Positions 63,483 through 64,000 of a stretch of DNA of 64,000 nt are shown piece after piece. The notes below the pieces were generated by a model. That model was not told the DNA's origin, ran no database searches, and saw only the letters and a program-made list of their open reading frames with translations. How positions within the stretch are numbered: position 1 is the stretch's first letter; each line of letters starts with the position of its first letter. The translations under genes were made by a program, and so were the position numbers. Source of the DNA: Thiocapsa rosea (GTDB lineage Bacteria; Pseudomonadota; Gammaproteobacteria; Chromatiales; Chromatiaceae); assembly GCF_003634315.1 (NCBI RefSeq), contig NZ_RBXL01000001.1:5002501-5066500 (forward strand), written 5' to 3'.

Positions 63483-64000
63483 CGCATCGTTTCGCGTGCA
63501 AGATCTCATGCAGGGCATGCCAACTCGCGACACCCTCGGCATGATGCAGCAAGGCAAGATTCTGCCATACCGTGTGCGGATAACATAGCACGGGATCCCA
63601 AGGGGTTCTGACGTCAGGTCGGAGCGAAGGGTCCCGCCGCCTAGCGCCCGGAGCCTGGAACCTGGGACCCAGCGCCTGGAACCGAGAATTTGACGTCAAA
63701 TCATGGTCTGGGCGGTGATGAGAGAGTATCCGATGCTGGGGTCGGCGATGAAAGTCACCCAAATTGGGCGCCCGAGGGGGCGTCTGACGTCGCTTCGCCC
63801 TATCCGGGTGGCCGGAACGGGACTCTTGGAGCCAAGTGACTTGAGCATCCCCGGAGTGCCGGGGCGGATGCGGGGTGGATTGTGGTGGATTGTACAAGCC
63901 ACCCTCCCACCCACGCCGCCGGAAGAGACGATATTTTCGAGACTGAAGGAAAAAAGAGTTTTCTGGAAATCTGGGTTAGCAGGGTGGATTCAGAATCCAC
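63483..64000. other. Right edge: repeats and palindromes, no gene
   Basis: The stretch holds heptad-like text (63630-63685), palindrome ATTTGACGTCAAAT copy 3 (63688-63701) and the start of a GGGTGG...CCAC hairpin (63982-64000, cut by the edge). A stretch of CCACCC/GGGTGG sequences lies at 63860-63910. No integron integrase or attI is seen. Confidence 0.5.
63688..63701. promoter_or_regulatory. Palindrome ATTTGACGTCAAAT, copy 3
   Basis: The same perfect 14-bp palindrome as at 36269 and 44257, here 270 bp upstream of the KAP gene start. Confidence 0.55.

Overview
The window is GC-rich chromosomal DNA with bacterial codon use. Its gene content (rhodanese, Acr3-type arsenite permease, CcdA and thioredoxin, PAS/GGDEF/EAL sensor, type IVa pilin) fits a gammaproteobacterium. 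A purple sulfur bacterium of the Chromatiaceae type is my inference; nothing in the sequence proves the genus. No rRNA, tRNA or CRISPR array was recognised.

Bases 1-22,900 are a worn chromosomal flank. They hold a rhodanese tail, a broken arsenic/thiol cluster (metallo-hydrolase, acr3 fragment, frameshifted thioredoxin, intact ccdA) and an IS66 remnant. A large c-di-GMP enzyme follows, then two related transposases (one broken) and an intact export operon (M48 lipoprotein, HlyD-type adaptor, ABC ATPase, permease). After a split GNAT gene come a complete ISL3 element with 8-bp target duplication, a conserved protein of unknown function behind a folded leader, and an AlpA-type regulator. Several genes here are split by single-base indels.

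Bases 22,900-36,200 are the conserved part of an integrative element: a P4-type integrase, then a minus-strand block of toprim primase, RadC, CobT-like VWA protein, DUF3150, WGR-like protein, CobS-like AAA ATPase, YqaJ exonuclease, Bet annealing protein, SSB and two small genes. Exonuclease, Bet and SSB form a phage-type recombination set like that of SXT/R391 ICEs. Most of the genes have a GC-rich hairpin just upstream, and several products end in short aromatic tails. A cluster of GGTCCA repeats lies between the cobT-like gene and the DUF3150 gene.

Bases 36,200-51,300 are accessory DNA: a disrupted pilin, a GIY-YIG-like protein, a disrupted phospholipase D-like protein, a HTH regulator, DUF4124 and DUF4357 proteins, a cytosine methyltransferase with its putative restriction enzyme, and a DUF3553 protein. 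Three minus-strand copies of a small unit (promoter-like -10, 7-9 codon reading frame, strong terminator) lie upstream of three unrelated genes.

Bases 51,300-63,500 behave as an integron-type cassette array without a visible integrase. The genes are short, mostly unrelated and all on the minus strand. Five sites fold like attC, and some stop codons lie inside the attC core.

Five nearly identical 1,871-bp insertion sequences (33185, 36903, 41379, 52302, 56437) encode a 572-aa protein of the kind catalogued as DUF6399. Each has 23-bp terminal inverted repeats and its own 8-bp target duplication. Each disrupts a gene that becomes a continuous reading frame again when the element and one duplication are removed. 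One of those genes also carries an ISAzo13-family element.
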